A stretch of DNA of 64,000 bases. Source: Sediminibacillus massiliensis. Lineage in GTDB: Bacteria; Bacillota; Bacilli; Bacillales; Amphibacillaceae. Location of the stretch: positions 2,169,272 to 2,233,271 of the forward strand of contig NZ_LT732535.1 of NCBI RefSeq assembly GCF_900156915.1. The letters run 5' to 3'. The position numbers and the translations under genes are program-made. Shown in pieces: positions 24,574 through 32,756 of this stretch (its first letter is position 1; each line of letters begins with the position of its first letter). Under the pieces are notes generated by a model. That model searched no databases and was not told the origin of the DNA. It saw only the letters and a list, made by a program, of their open reading frames with translations.

Positions 24574-25817
24574 GCCTTCTCCTCTTTAACACCGGCCAGC
24601 TTCATGACGGCCTGTTCTAAAACATCCGCTCCTATGACAAAGTCCTCGATTGAAGTGAATTCCGCCGGATTGTGGCTGATGCCTTTGTAGGATGGAACAA
24701 AGAGTAAGCCTGTCGGGCAAATCGCAGCCATGTTCATTGCATCATGGCCTGCCCCGCTTGGAATGGACAGTGGCTCAATGTTTAAGTCTGTACAAGCAGC
24801 CGCCAAAGTTTCCTGAACTCCGTCGTCCAGCAAAATCGGTTTTTCCTCACTTAACACATCAATCGACACGCTAACCTGTTTTTCTGCTTCAAGCTGTTTG
24901 CTTTCTGACTCGATCGCTGTGACGACCCGCTGTTTGGAGGCAACATCCAACCCTCTGATATCTACTTTGAATTCCACTCTTCCCGGGACAACGTTCATGG
25001 CTCCTGGAAAGACATCGAAAACACCGACAGTCGCAACCGTTTTATCCATTTTCTCTTGTTTGGCAGCTTCCTCAACCGCCAGTACCAGCTTAGCAGCTGC
25101 GGTCAATGCATCTTTGCGCAATTCCATGGAAGTCGTTCCGGAGTGCGCTGACATTCCCTCTACCGTCACTTGCAGCCTTGTTGGAGCAGCAATCCCGGTC
25201 GCAATCGCCACCTTCTTGCCTGTCTGTTCCAGTTCCTGTCCCTGCTCGACATGCAATTCAAGAAAAGCATGCAGTTCTTCTTTTTGCCGCTTGGCGTTGG
25301 CTAATTTCGAAATAGGGAATCCCGCTTCCTTCATGGCGTCCGCAAGCCTGATTCCCTGCTTGTCTGTTGACCTTCTAGCAGCCTCTGCAGTCAGCATGCC
25401 GGCCATTGCCTTGCTGCCGATCGTGGACATGCCGAACCTGGACGATTCCTCTGCAGCAAAAGCGATGACTTCAACCGGATGGTCTGTTACCACTTTTTTG
25501 TCGTTTAAGCGGCGGATAATTTCCAGTCCGACAGCTACTCCGCCCGCACCATCATATTTTCCTCCCGTGTACACCGTATCGAGGTGGGAACCAACCGCAA
25601 CAGCAGGTGCATCCTTGAACCGCCCTTCTCGTCTGGCGATCACGTTCCCGGCTTCGTCCACCCTTATTTGCATGCCTTCTTTGGCACAATACTCCGCAAA
25701 CATGTCCTGCACTTGTCTTTCTTCTATTGTATAGGCCAGCCGCTGCATGCCGTCAGCAGTATCCCCTATCGAATTAAACGCATTGAGTGTAGCTTGAATT
25801 CTTTGTTTCGAATCCAT
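24564..25817 (-). CDS. M20 family carbamoylase-type Zn-hydrolase
   Basis: A 417-residue enzyme of the N-carbamoyl-amino-acid hydrolase family. Motifs: GSHLDTVYTGGKYDG, EESSRFGMSTIGSKAM, ELHVEQGQELE, GMSAHSGTTSM and PSGAGHDAMNM. It should hydrolyse an N-carbamoyl amino acid, such as carbamoyl-aspartate or ureidopropionate, to the amino acid, ammonia and carbon dioxide. I prefer the second ATG (25817), which has AAGGA eight bases upstream. It is a diverged paralogue of the enzyme at 14918-16216. In the operon it directly precedes pyrK. Confidence 0.85.
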   Translation of the reverse strand: MDSKQRIQATLNAFNSIGDTADGMQRLAYTIEERQVQDMFAEYCAKEGMQIRVDEAGNVIARREGRFKDAPAVAVGSHLDTVYTGGKYDGAGGVAVGLEIIRRLNDKKVVTDHPVEVIAFAAEESSRFGMSTIGSKAMAGMLTAEAARRSTDKQGIRLADAMKEAGFPISKLANAKRQKEELHAFLELHVEQGQELEQTGKKVAIATGIAAPTRLQVTVEGMSAHSGTTSMELRKDALTAAAKLVLAVEEAAKQEKMDKTVATVGVFDVFPGAMNVVPGRVEFKVDIRGLDVASKQRVVTAIESESKQLEAEKQVSVSIDVLSEEKPILLDDGVQETLAAACTDLNIEPLSIPSGAGHDAMNMAAICPTGLLFVPSYKGISHNPAEFTSIEDFVIGADVLEQAVMKLAGVKEEKACS

Positions 25818-25917
25818 ATCCCTCATCCTTTTTTTGGTTTTTCTTCACCTTACTTTTATTTTCCCAAAGAACGGAGGGGATTTCTTTGTCTGGAAGGACA
25901 TAAAAGTTCTTCATTTT

Positions 25918-27528
25918 TCATCTAAACCGATAGTCATTTTTCGTAAAATTATGAATTTTCAAGCCGATCTGTAAGTTCAGTTTATCCTCGGTATTCTTCA
26001 CATTAAGGTTGGTGATCATCTTGATTCTTTGCAGCCGGTATTTCATCGTATTGATATGGATGTATAATTCGTTTGCCGTTTTTGACAAAGATTCGTTGTT
26101 GTTGAAATACGTGGTCAGCGAGTGGACCAGTTCCAAATCATGCGTTTTATCATATTCGATCAGGCTTCCGATCGATTCATTGTAGAATTTCCTCACTTCT
26201 GAGACATTATCGATTTCTGCCAGAAGCCGGTAAAAACCAAGCTCTTCATAGTAGATGATATGTTTGTCTTTGTATAGATTACGTCCTAACAACACAGCTT
26301 GTTGGGCCTGTTCATAACCATCTCTTATCTCGCCGATGTTCTTGGCAGCCCGGCTGACACCTATATAAATATCCCCGGCTACCCCGCTCTGCATCTCACC
26401 GAGGATGGCCTGGAGGTCGGCATCGATTCTTTCCGCTTTTTTCCCTGCCGACGGATAAAGGAGATAGAGACCGTTTTGGACAGCCCCAATGATGATGTCG
26501 TCATCAATCCGGGCACAAATCAACTCGAGCCGGTTCATGATATCGGAAATAAACGTAATCCCTTTTTCCCGCTTCGTGAACTCGATTGTCGTGAAAATAT
26601 ACTGCTTGTCGACATCAAAGCCGTACATCTTGCCTTTCTCCAGCATGGCCGCCTCGTATTGGATCTGGGAAAACAACAAGTCCTTGAAAAAGTGGCTTTT
26701 GTATTGCTGTTCCAGTTCATAGGAAGCTTTTTTCCTCATGAACTCCAACGACAAAATGGTATCGGCCCGCTCCAGAATCGCCAGATCCACTTCCAAAAAG
26801 TCGGATGCCACGCCGATGCAGGTGATCGCCCCGAGCACCTGGCCTTCAATGATGACAGGAGCAATCAGGCAGTCCTGTTCTGCCTTGACATTCTCGTTCC
26901 ATCTCGACATCCTGACCGGACGCTGGACCATCTCCAGTTCTTTCTTTTGATCCCCGGTAAGCGGGCTCAGACCGTCATCCCCGGACGGAATCTTCAGATA
27001 AGGAACAAAGCTGTCTATCCTTATCTCATGTTTCATCAGGTTGGCCAGTGTTTCGGCCAGTTGACTGATGCCGCCTTTGCTGTTTTTGATTTCATCGAGC
27101 AGGCGGTATGCCAATTCCAAATCTTCCCGGATGACGACCTTTTCATCAAAAATGACATTCATGACAGGCGATAGGATATCGAGGTAGCTGACGTTTTCCG
27201 GAATCGTCAAAATTGGGAAATCATATTTATCTGCTTCAGCCAAAATAACCTCCGGAATATCATCAATGAACCGGTGCGGCTTGATCGCCAGAGCTGAGGT
27301 TCCTTTGTCATGGAGTTCTTTAACCAGATTGTTGATCGCTTCCATATCGTCTTTGATCGGATAAAGGCTGGTCAGCATGAGCTCTTTTCCTTTCAACCAG
27401 CGCACGATATCCGGTACTTCCATAATCGTCACATAATCAAGCGAACGGTCCAGCCCCTTACTGCCGGCGATGACCGTACACTGTTTCAACCCACCGATTT
27501 TCATCGCCTGTCTTAACGTGATTGCCAT
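25918..27528 (-). CDS. PucR family transcriptional regulator
   Basis: The 536-residue regulator has the N-terminal PucR ligand domain (ITLRQAMKIGGLKQCTVIAGSKGLDR, TIMEVPD), a central GGDEF-like CdaR region, and a C-terminal helix-turn-helix of the PucR type (SLSKTANELYIHINTMKYRLQRI). Founding members respond to purine breakdown products such as allantoin. Being coded inside the operon, it is probably an activator of it; a PucR-box-like sequence lies upstream of the first gene. AGGTGGG precedes the ATG. It follows dctM by only 11 bases. Confidence 0.9.
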   Translation of the reverse strand: MAITLRQAMKIGGLKQCTVIAGSKGLDRSLDYVTIMEVPDIVRWLKGKELMLTSLYPIKDDMEAINNLVKELHDKGTSALAIKPHRFIDDIPEVILAEADKYDFPILTIPENVSYLDILSPVMNVIFDEKVVIREDLELAYRLLDEIKNSKGGISQLAETLANLMKHEIRIDSFVPYLKIPSGDDGLSPLTGDQKKELEMVQRPVRMSRWNENVKAEQDCLIAPVIIEGQVLGAITCIGVASDFLEVDLAILERADTILSLEFMRKKASYELEQQYKSHFFKDLLFSQIQYEAAMLEKGKMYGFDVDKQYIFTTIEFTKREKGITFISDIMNRLELICARIDDDIIIGAVQNGLYLLYPSAGKKAERIDADLQAILGEMQSGVAGDIYIGVSRAAKNIGEIRDGYEQAQQAVLLGRNLYKDKHIIYYEELGFYRLLAEIDNVSEVRKFYNESIGSLIEYDKTHDLELVHSLTTYFNNNESLSKTANELYIHINTMKYRLQRIKMITNLNVKNTEDKLNLQIGLKIHNFTKNDYRFR

Positions 27529-27539
27529 TTACATCCCAC

Positions 27540-28817
27540 CTAATCTTGTAGTAACTCTACCAGGAACAAAGAACTTTCAGGCACATATGTGATGATCAAA
27601 AGCGCGATAACATTTACAAGGAAGAAACGCATCAAACCTGGCAGCATTTCGACCATGTTCAATTTCGTGATTGTCTGCGTAACAAAAATATTGATACCAA
27701 ACGGAGGGGTGTACATACCGACAGCCAGATTGGCGATCATGATCACACCAAGATGGACTGGATCCACTCCCATCGACAATGCAGCCGGATAAATCAACGG
27801 AGCTAAAATAGTAATCGCAGCCACCCCTTCCATAAACATCCCCAATATAAGCAGGACGATATTAATTAATAGAAGGAAAAGAACGACAGAATCGATATTT
27901 TGCGCAATATAGCCGGCGATTTGCTGAGGCACTCCTCCGCGTGTCAAAATCCAGCCGAGCACCTGAGCGGCTGCCACGAGCACCAATACTTGCGCGGTCG
28001 TGATTGCCGAATCGACCAGTGTATGATAAAAACTCTTCCAATTCATCTCTCTGTAAATGACAACACTTACAAAAAGGGCATATACAGCCGAAACTCCCGC
28101 AGCTTCTGTCGGAGTGAAAACCCCGGAGTAAATACCTCCAAGAATGATGACCGGGATTAAGAGCGCCCAGAAAGCCTTGGCAGTCGCATCGACCACCTCT
28201 TTGCCGGAGGCACGCTTGTCCTTTGGAAGGTTATTTTTTTTGGCGTAGAAGTAAATGTAGGCAATCGAAGACAGACCGTAAATAACCCCGGCCCCGATAC
28301 CTGCGATAAAGAGGCTGCCGACTGAAACGCCTGTCACCGATCCAAATATAATCAAAGTAATACTCGGAGGGATAATCAATGATACGGCTCCTGAAGACGC
28401 CAACAATCCCGAAGCAAATGATTTATCGTACTTTTTCCGGAGCAATTCCGGGTACATAATCTTTCCAATTGCGATGACCGTAGCCGGGCTGGAACCGGAT
28501 AAAGCACCGAAGAACATGCTTGACACCTGGGTGGTCATCGCCACACCGCCTGTTATATGGCCGACTAAAGCACGCGACCAGCGAAGAATCCGTTTTGACA
28601 GTCCGCCGACATCCATGATGTTCGCCGCCAGAATGAAAAAAGGCAATGCCATTAACGCAAATTGATCCAGACCACCGAAAAGCCGCTGAATTAAAATCAT
28701 CGGCTGAATATCGCTCAACAGGATGACCGACAGAAAGGAAGATAATCCCAGAGCAACGAAAATCGGGGTGCTGGAAAAGAGAAAAATCATAATCAAAACC
28801 AATAGTAAACTAACCAT
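27540..28817 (-). CDS. TRAP transporter large permease, DctM type
   Basis: A 425-residue protein of about eleven to twelve membrane segments, with typical DctM stretches: FALMALPFFILAANIM, GALSGSSPATVIAIGKIMYPEL, GAVSLIIPPSITLIIFGSVTG and MIANLAVGMYTPPFGINIFV. It is the channel part of a sodium-driven TRAP importer for carboxylated substrates. It is coded between the small permease gene (11-base gap) and pucR. Confidence 0.92.
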   Translation of the reverse strand: MVSLLLVLIMIFLFSSTPIFVALGLSSFLSVILLSDIQPMILIQRLFGGLDQFALMALPFFILAANIMDVGGLSKRILRWSRALVGHITGGVAMTTQVSSMFFGALSGSSPATVIAIGKIMYPELLRKKYDKSFASGLLASSGAVSLIIPPSITLIIFGSVTGVSVGSLFIAGIGAGVIYGLSSIAYIYFYAKKNNLPKDKRASGKEVVDATAKAFWALLIPVIILGGIYSGVFTPTEAAGVSAVYALFVSVVIYREMNWKSFYHTLVDSAITTAQVLVLVAAAQVLGWILTRGGVPQQIAGYIAQNIDSVVLFLLLINIVLLILGMFMEGVAAITILAPLIYPAALSMGVDPVHLGVIMIANLAVGMYTPPFGINIFVTQTITKLNMVEMLPGLMRFFLVNVIALLIITYVPESSLFLVELLQD

Positions 28818-28828
28818 TATCGATACCC

Positions 28829-29326
28829 CTATTCTTGTATAATGTCTCTTGAAGTTTCTTCTATATGCGGTCTATTCAGGATGATGTTCACGAATCTGAC
28901 GATCAAATGCAGCAAGGACAACGCTGCCCCCACCGGGATGGCCAGGTAAACCCAATATAGCGGAATTTGCAATGACGGCGTAATTTGGCCTGTCTGCTTT
29001 GTAAACATTACCAATTCTATGCTGAACCAAATCAAAAGAATCATAAACGCCATCGAAGCAAGGGAAATGAATAGTTGCAACCCTTTTTTCACTTTTCCTT
29101 TCAGAAGATCGAGGACAAAATCCACTCCCACATGCAACCCCTTCCGGAAACAGACACTTGCCCCGACAAAAGTAATCCAGATCATGACATAACGGATAAA
29201 TTCTTCTGCCCATGTCGTATTTGCCGAAAATACATAACGGAGAATAATATTGACAAACAGCAAAACCGTTACCGCCAGCAATCCGACCGCAATGCTGGTC
29301 TCCTCTATCTTTTTCAACACTTTCAT
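28829..29326 (-). CDS. TRAP transporter small permease, DctQ type
   Basis: The 165-residue protein has four membrane segments and the DctQ features WAEEFIRYVMIWITFVGASVCFRKGLHVGVD. It works with the DctM-type protein and the DctP lipoprotein. AAGGAGCG lies in front of the ATG. Confidence 0.92.
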   Translation of the reverse strand: MKVLKKIEETSIAVGLLAVTVLLFVNIILRYVFSANTTWAEEFIRYVMIWITFVGASVCFRKGLHVGVDFVLDLLKGKVKKGLQLFISLASMAFMILLIWFSIELVMFTKQTGQITPSLQIPLYWVYLAIPVGAALSLLHLIVRFVNIILNRPHIEETSRDIIQE

Positions 29327-29409
29327 ATGTACACGCTCCTTCCCGTTTAAATGTAAACAATATGGTTTTAAGGGACTACCATGCAGGCTAGCCCCTTAAA
29401 ATCCTGTTA

Positions 29410-30477
29410 TTACTGATTGTTCACTTCTTCAATCTTGTCATAAATTTTCTGCAGCAGTTCCTGTTGTTCCGGAGTGTTATAATGCTCTTCATGAATTGGA
29501 AGAGACGCTTCCCGGAATGCCGCTATTTCTTCATCAGTGAGTTCATAATAGTTAACACCTGAGTCAATGATGTTCTGACGATACTCGTCTTCCGTATCAG
29601 CCAGCGCTTCTCTTGCTGTTGTGCGCCCGGCTTCTTCAGCTGCAATAATGGTTTCCTGCACGGAAGCAGGCAGCCCTTCGAACCAAGACTGGTTGGTAAG
29701 CAGCACGTAAGCCATCAATCCATGATGACTCTCGATGATTGTATCTTGTACTTCATGGTAGTTGTTTAAGAAGATCGTCTGCAGCGGATTCTCCTGTCCA
29801 TCTACTACTCCCTGCTGCAAAGCGTTGTAAAGCTCTGCATATGGAACCGGAATCGGGTTGCCGCCCCATTCTTCATACTGAGCAAGCAATATCGGCGATT
29901 CCATCGTTCTCATCGTGACACCATCGAAATCAGATGGCTGATGGATTTCCACTCCGTTGGTAGTGAACAATTTATATCCACCAGGCCAGAAACCAAGCCC
30001 TTTAAATCCGCCTTGTTCAAGTGTGCCGAGAAGTTCATCGCCTACCTCACTATCAAGCACTTGATACATTTTCTCTGTTTCCGTAGGGAACAGATACGGC
30101 AAGTCCACCGCTTTGATATCATCAACAAAAGGAGATACAACAGCAGATGGCTGCATCGTTATATCGATTTCACCAATCTGTGTCCCTTCTACTTGCTCGC
30201 GAAGACTGCCCAGCTGCAATGCCGGATAAAGTTCAACCGTCACTTTGCCGTCTGTCTCTTCTTCGACCACTTCTTTAAATTTCAGCGCACCCTCATGTTC
30301 CGGACTATCTACCGGTTGGTTATGACTGAAAGTTATCGTAATCGGATCATAGTCCCCTTCTTCCCCACCGGATTCCTGTGTTTCTCCTGAACTAGAGCCA
30401 TTCCCACCACAAGCTGCCAGAACCAGTAGTGATAGAATAGAAAAAATGAGCATTGCTAGATTCTTCTTCTTAAACAC
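29410..30477 (-). CDS. TRAP transporter substrate-binding lipoprotein, DctP type
   Basis: The 355-residue product starts at a GTG (30477) with AGAAGGGG ten bases ahead; the longer frame upstream has no start site and runs through promoter DNA. A lipobox LAAC lies near residue 20. The mature protein has the DctP fold (ITFSHNQPVDSPEHEGALKFKEVVEEE, GFWPGGYKLFTTNG, YAELYNALQQGVVDGQENPL), including the conserved region with Arg in VTMRTMESP that commonly binds a carboxylate. So the imported compound is probably an organic acid; orotate would fit. It is the first gene of a ten-gene operon. Confidence 0.9.
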   Translation of the reverse strand: MFKKKNLAMLIFSILSLLVLAACGGNGSSSGETQESGGEEGDYDPITITFSHNQPVDSPEHEGALKFKEVVEEETDGKVTVELYPALQLGSLREQVEGTQIGEIDITMQPSAVVSPFVDDIKAVDLPYLFPTETEKMYQVLDSEVGDELLGTLEQGGFKGLGFWPGGYKLFTTNGVEIHQPSDFDGVTMRTMESPILLAQYEEWGGNPIPVPYAELYNALQQGVVDGQENPLQTIFLNNYHEVQDTIIESHHGLMAYVLLTNQSWFEGLPASVQETIIAAEEAGRTTAREALADTEDEYRQNIIDSGVNYYELTDEEIAAFREASLPIHEEHYNTPEQQELLQKIYDKIEEVNNQ

Positions 30478-30613
30478 TTCACATTCGCCCCTTCTAAATT
30501 GAAAAATTTTACCCTTGTTTTCTATTTTACAAAAAAATTCAGACATTTTCTTTGTCTGTTTGGACCAAAAGTATTCAATGAACTTCATTAAAACCAATGA
30601 TGAAACTTGATAA

Positions 30614-30626
30614 TTAACCAATAATT
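30614..30626 (-). promoter_or_regulatory. PucR-box-like site
   Basis: On the minus strand AATTATTGGTTAA matches the B. subtilis PucR box WWWCNTTGGTTAA at all positions but one (T for C). It sits 137 bases upstream of the dctP GTG, in front of an operon that encodes a PucR regulator. Confidence 0.55.
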
Positions 30627-30650
30627 TTATGTTAAGTTTCTTAACATAAA
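30626..30650. promoter_or_regulatory. Perfect 11-bp palindrome, operator candidate
   Basis: TTTATGTTAAG and CTTAACATAAA are perfect inverted repeats with a 3-nt spacer. They abut the PucR-box-like site. No T run follows, so it is more likely a protein-binding site than a terminator. Confidence 0.6.
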
Positions 30651-30815
30651 AAGTCAATAAACTTCTAACAATTGTCATATCAGTATTTTTAGAACCTGCT
30701 ATTGGAATGAAAAGAGCTAAATAATGATAAAAAAAATCAATTAGAACCAAAAATAAGCAAAAAAACTATTGTCTATTTTGACAATATGCATTTCACCAAG
30801 ACAATCCTTCAACTT

Positions 30816-30845
30816 TTGCCAGCGGACTTGTTTATAGGTTATACT
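30816..30845 (+). promoter_or_regulatory. Promoter for the 61-aa gene
   Basis: TTGCCA, 18 bases, TATACT, about 55 bases upstream of the start. Confidence 0.55.
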
Positions 30846-30901
30846 GATACCCATAGAAAGACGGGAGTTCTTCCGGAATCAAAAGTAGAGGAATGATGGA
30901 G

Positions 30902-31087
30902 ATGGAACAATTAACCAGAGTTCAAGCTTTCCAGGAATTATTTAATTTAGTAGTTTATTATTCAGAGAATCGTGACCAGCCAGTCGATCCTGACTTCGAC
31001 TTTTTCGAAAATGTAAAGTATTACTGCGAACAACTAGACTTGGATTATGAGGAGTTCAAAAGCACTTTCGAATTGGAGCAGCTTTAA
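30902..31087 (+). CDS. Small acidic protein, 61 residues, unknown
   Basis: A short, acidic, aromatic-rich soluble protein (VVYYSENRDQPVDPDFDFF). Three ATGs lie close together at 30893, 30896 and 30902; the third has AGAGGA about nine bases upstream and is preferred. A good promoter lies in front and a bidirectional terminator behind, so it is a real single-gene unit. I do not recognise the family. Confidence 0.6.
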   Translation: MEQLTRVQAFQELFNLVVYYSENRDQPVDPDFDFFENVKYYCEQLDLDYEEFKSTFELEQL

Positions 31088-31159
31088 GCAGTAACTGGAC
31101 AAAAACCCCATGCTGGAAGGAAGCTTCCTAGAGCGACTCAATAATATGAGAAAAGAAAA

Positions 31160-31203
31160 AACACCCTCAAATCGAGATAACTTCCTCATTTGAAGGTGTT
31201 TTT
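31160..31203. terminator. Bidirectional terminator
   Basis: AACACC...TCAAAT pairs with ATTTGA..GGTGTT, with six A before and five T after. It lies between the small plus-strand gene and the convergent NRAMP-like gene. Confidence 0.8.
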
Positions 31204-31210
31204 GCTATGT

Positions 31211-32491
31211 TTAAAATATGTTGATCAATTCCACTAATCCCAAGTACCCAAAGACTAAAACACAGCCAGCCAAAACCGTATTCGCCACCCAGCCATTTTT
31301 AAGCGGTTTTTCAACACGATTGGAATTTAACAGCCACATCAACGTAATCGCCAAAAACGGCATAAAAAACGCACCGAGGGCACCGTATAAAATGACAAGG
31401 AACACTGGCTTGCCGGTAAACAATAAAATCATCGGCGGAAAGGTCAACCATAAAAGATATGCACGATAAGCCGGATCCTTTTCTGTTACTTTATGATTAT
31501 TTCTCCCTCTGACAATCCTGATGAAATCGGCGAATAAATAAGGTACTCCATTCCATACACCTAATAAAGAAGAAAAGGCAGCACACCATGCACCAATCAG
31601 GAACATCCAGCGGGCGAGCTCACCGAATTGATCACTGAACATATTGGAAAGCGTTACGAGGCCTTCTTCTCCATCAATTTCAATGCCCGTACCATATAAA
31701 AATTCTGCCCCAATAACAAGAAGCGATACGGTAAAAATGGCTGTAATCGTGTAGCCTACAGCAGAGTCTAATTTCATCATCGGAAGCCATTTTCGACCTT
31801 CCCACTTATTTTCCCGGATCCAGTAACCATAGGAAGCCATGGTAATGGTTCCGCCTACTCCACCTAACAACCCCAACACGAGCAATAATGAACCATCCCC
31901 TGTCCTCGGCACAAATCCGCTTAGAATATTTCCGATACTAGGAAACAGAATGACTGCCGATCCGACGACCGTAATAAACATGATTCCAATCATCACGGTC
32001 ATGACACGTTCAAATAGCTTGTACCTTCCTGTTAAAACAAGCAGCATTCCCGCAATTCCGTGAATGATCGCCCACGCCCACAGCGGCATAATGGGAAACA
32101 TCGTCACCATCATGATCGCACTGGTGGACATTGCAGCTGCTCCATAACTTAATCCCCAAAGAATCGAGTAAACTCCAAAGTACCCTGTTGCCCATTTCCC
32201 GAGTGAGTGAAAGCCCTCAAGGATCGTGCGACCGGTCGCAAGCTGCCAGCGTCCCATTCCTTCTGTAAAGAAGAATTTAAAGATGGCACCTAACACAATT
32301 GCCCAGATCAAAGTCGTCCCGAAACTAACCCCAGCTACCAGTGCGGCAATCAAGTCTCCTGTCCCCACACCTGTGGCAGCGGTTACAAAACCTGGTCCAA
32401 CAGCTTTTAGTTTACCAATAAACGTAGCGGGTGGAACTGGTGTAAATGACTTCTGCCCATGAAAACCTTGTTCTGTCGCTTTTTCTTCCAT
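31211..32491 (-). CDS. NRAMP-related transporter lacking the DPGN metal motif
   Basis: The 426-residue protein has about eleven membrane segments and an NRAMP-like first segment, GPGFVTAATGVGTGDL (residues 32-47). True NRAMP metal transporters have DPGN in this helix to bind the metal; here the place is taken by GVGTGD. In the sixth helix the usual MPH motif is also not seen. It therefore probably belongs to a side branch of the family that moves something other than manganese or iron, or uses other ligands. AGGAGGGGG lies before the ATG. It is monocistronic. Confidence 0.75.
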   Translation of the reverse strand: MEEKATEQGFHGQKSFTPVPPATFIGKLKAVGPGFVTAATGVGTGDLIAALVAGVSFGTTLIWAIVLGAIFKFFFTEGMGRWQLATGRTILEGFHSLGKWATGYFGVYSILWGLSYGAAAMSTSAIMMVTMFPIMPLWAWAIIHGIAGMLLVLTGRYKLFERVMTVMIGIMFITVVGSAVILFPSIGNILSGFVPRTGDGSLLLVLGLLGGVGGTITMASYGYWIRENKWEGRKWLPMMKLDSAVGYTITAIFTVSLLVIGAEFLYGTGIEIDGEEGLVTLSNMFSDQFGELARWMFLIGAWCAAFSSLLGVWNGVPYLFADFIRIVRGRNNHKVTEKDPAYRAYLLWLTFPPMILLFTGKPVFLVILYGALGAFFMPFLAITLMWLLNSNRVEKPLKNGWVANTVLAGCVLVFGYLGLVELINIF

Positions 32492-32650
32492 TTCGCGCCC
32501 CCTCCTTCATATAAGTGGATACAAGATTATGTAAAATAACATAAATCCATTATAAAATGTTTTGATAATTCTAAACAATCATTATCCATGCATGGAGGAT
32601 TTTCGCTACTTTTGTACTAGGAAGGCGGAAAATAGCATCTAGTAGAATTC

Positions 32651-32689
32651 TAATCCACCAACCTATAAGTTAGTAGAGTTGGTGGATTA
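32651..32689. repeat. 12-bp inverted repeat hairpin
   Basis: TAATCCACCAAC and GTTGGTGGATTA form a perfect 12-bp stem with a 15-nt loop, between the glycerate kinase stop and the NRAMP-like start. There is no clear T run on either side. Its left arm belongs to a stretch that also occurs near 12.68 kb. Confidence 0.6.
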
Positions 32690-32756
32690 TTTGGTTAGGA
32701 TTATTACTCGGCCAATAGTTTGTATGAAACGTTAAATTATACACAATTAGGATAAA

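Larger units (their letters stand above)
30478..30901. promoter_or_regulatory. Control region of the TRAP/pyrimidine operon
   Basis: About 420 bases with several clear signals and no gene. They are a PucR-box-like site, a perfect 11-bp palindrome, a weaker second PucR-like site (30591-30603), an ATTGTC/GACAAT inverted repeat at 30768-30785 and a plus-strand promoter for the small gene at 30902. Confidence 0.6.

Noticed and set aside
28872-29360. 162-codon minus-strand frame over dctQ
   Set aside because: Out-of-frame overlap of the clear DctQ coding sequence; Cys/Gly-rich nonsense product.
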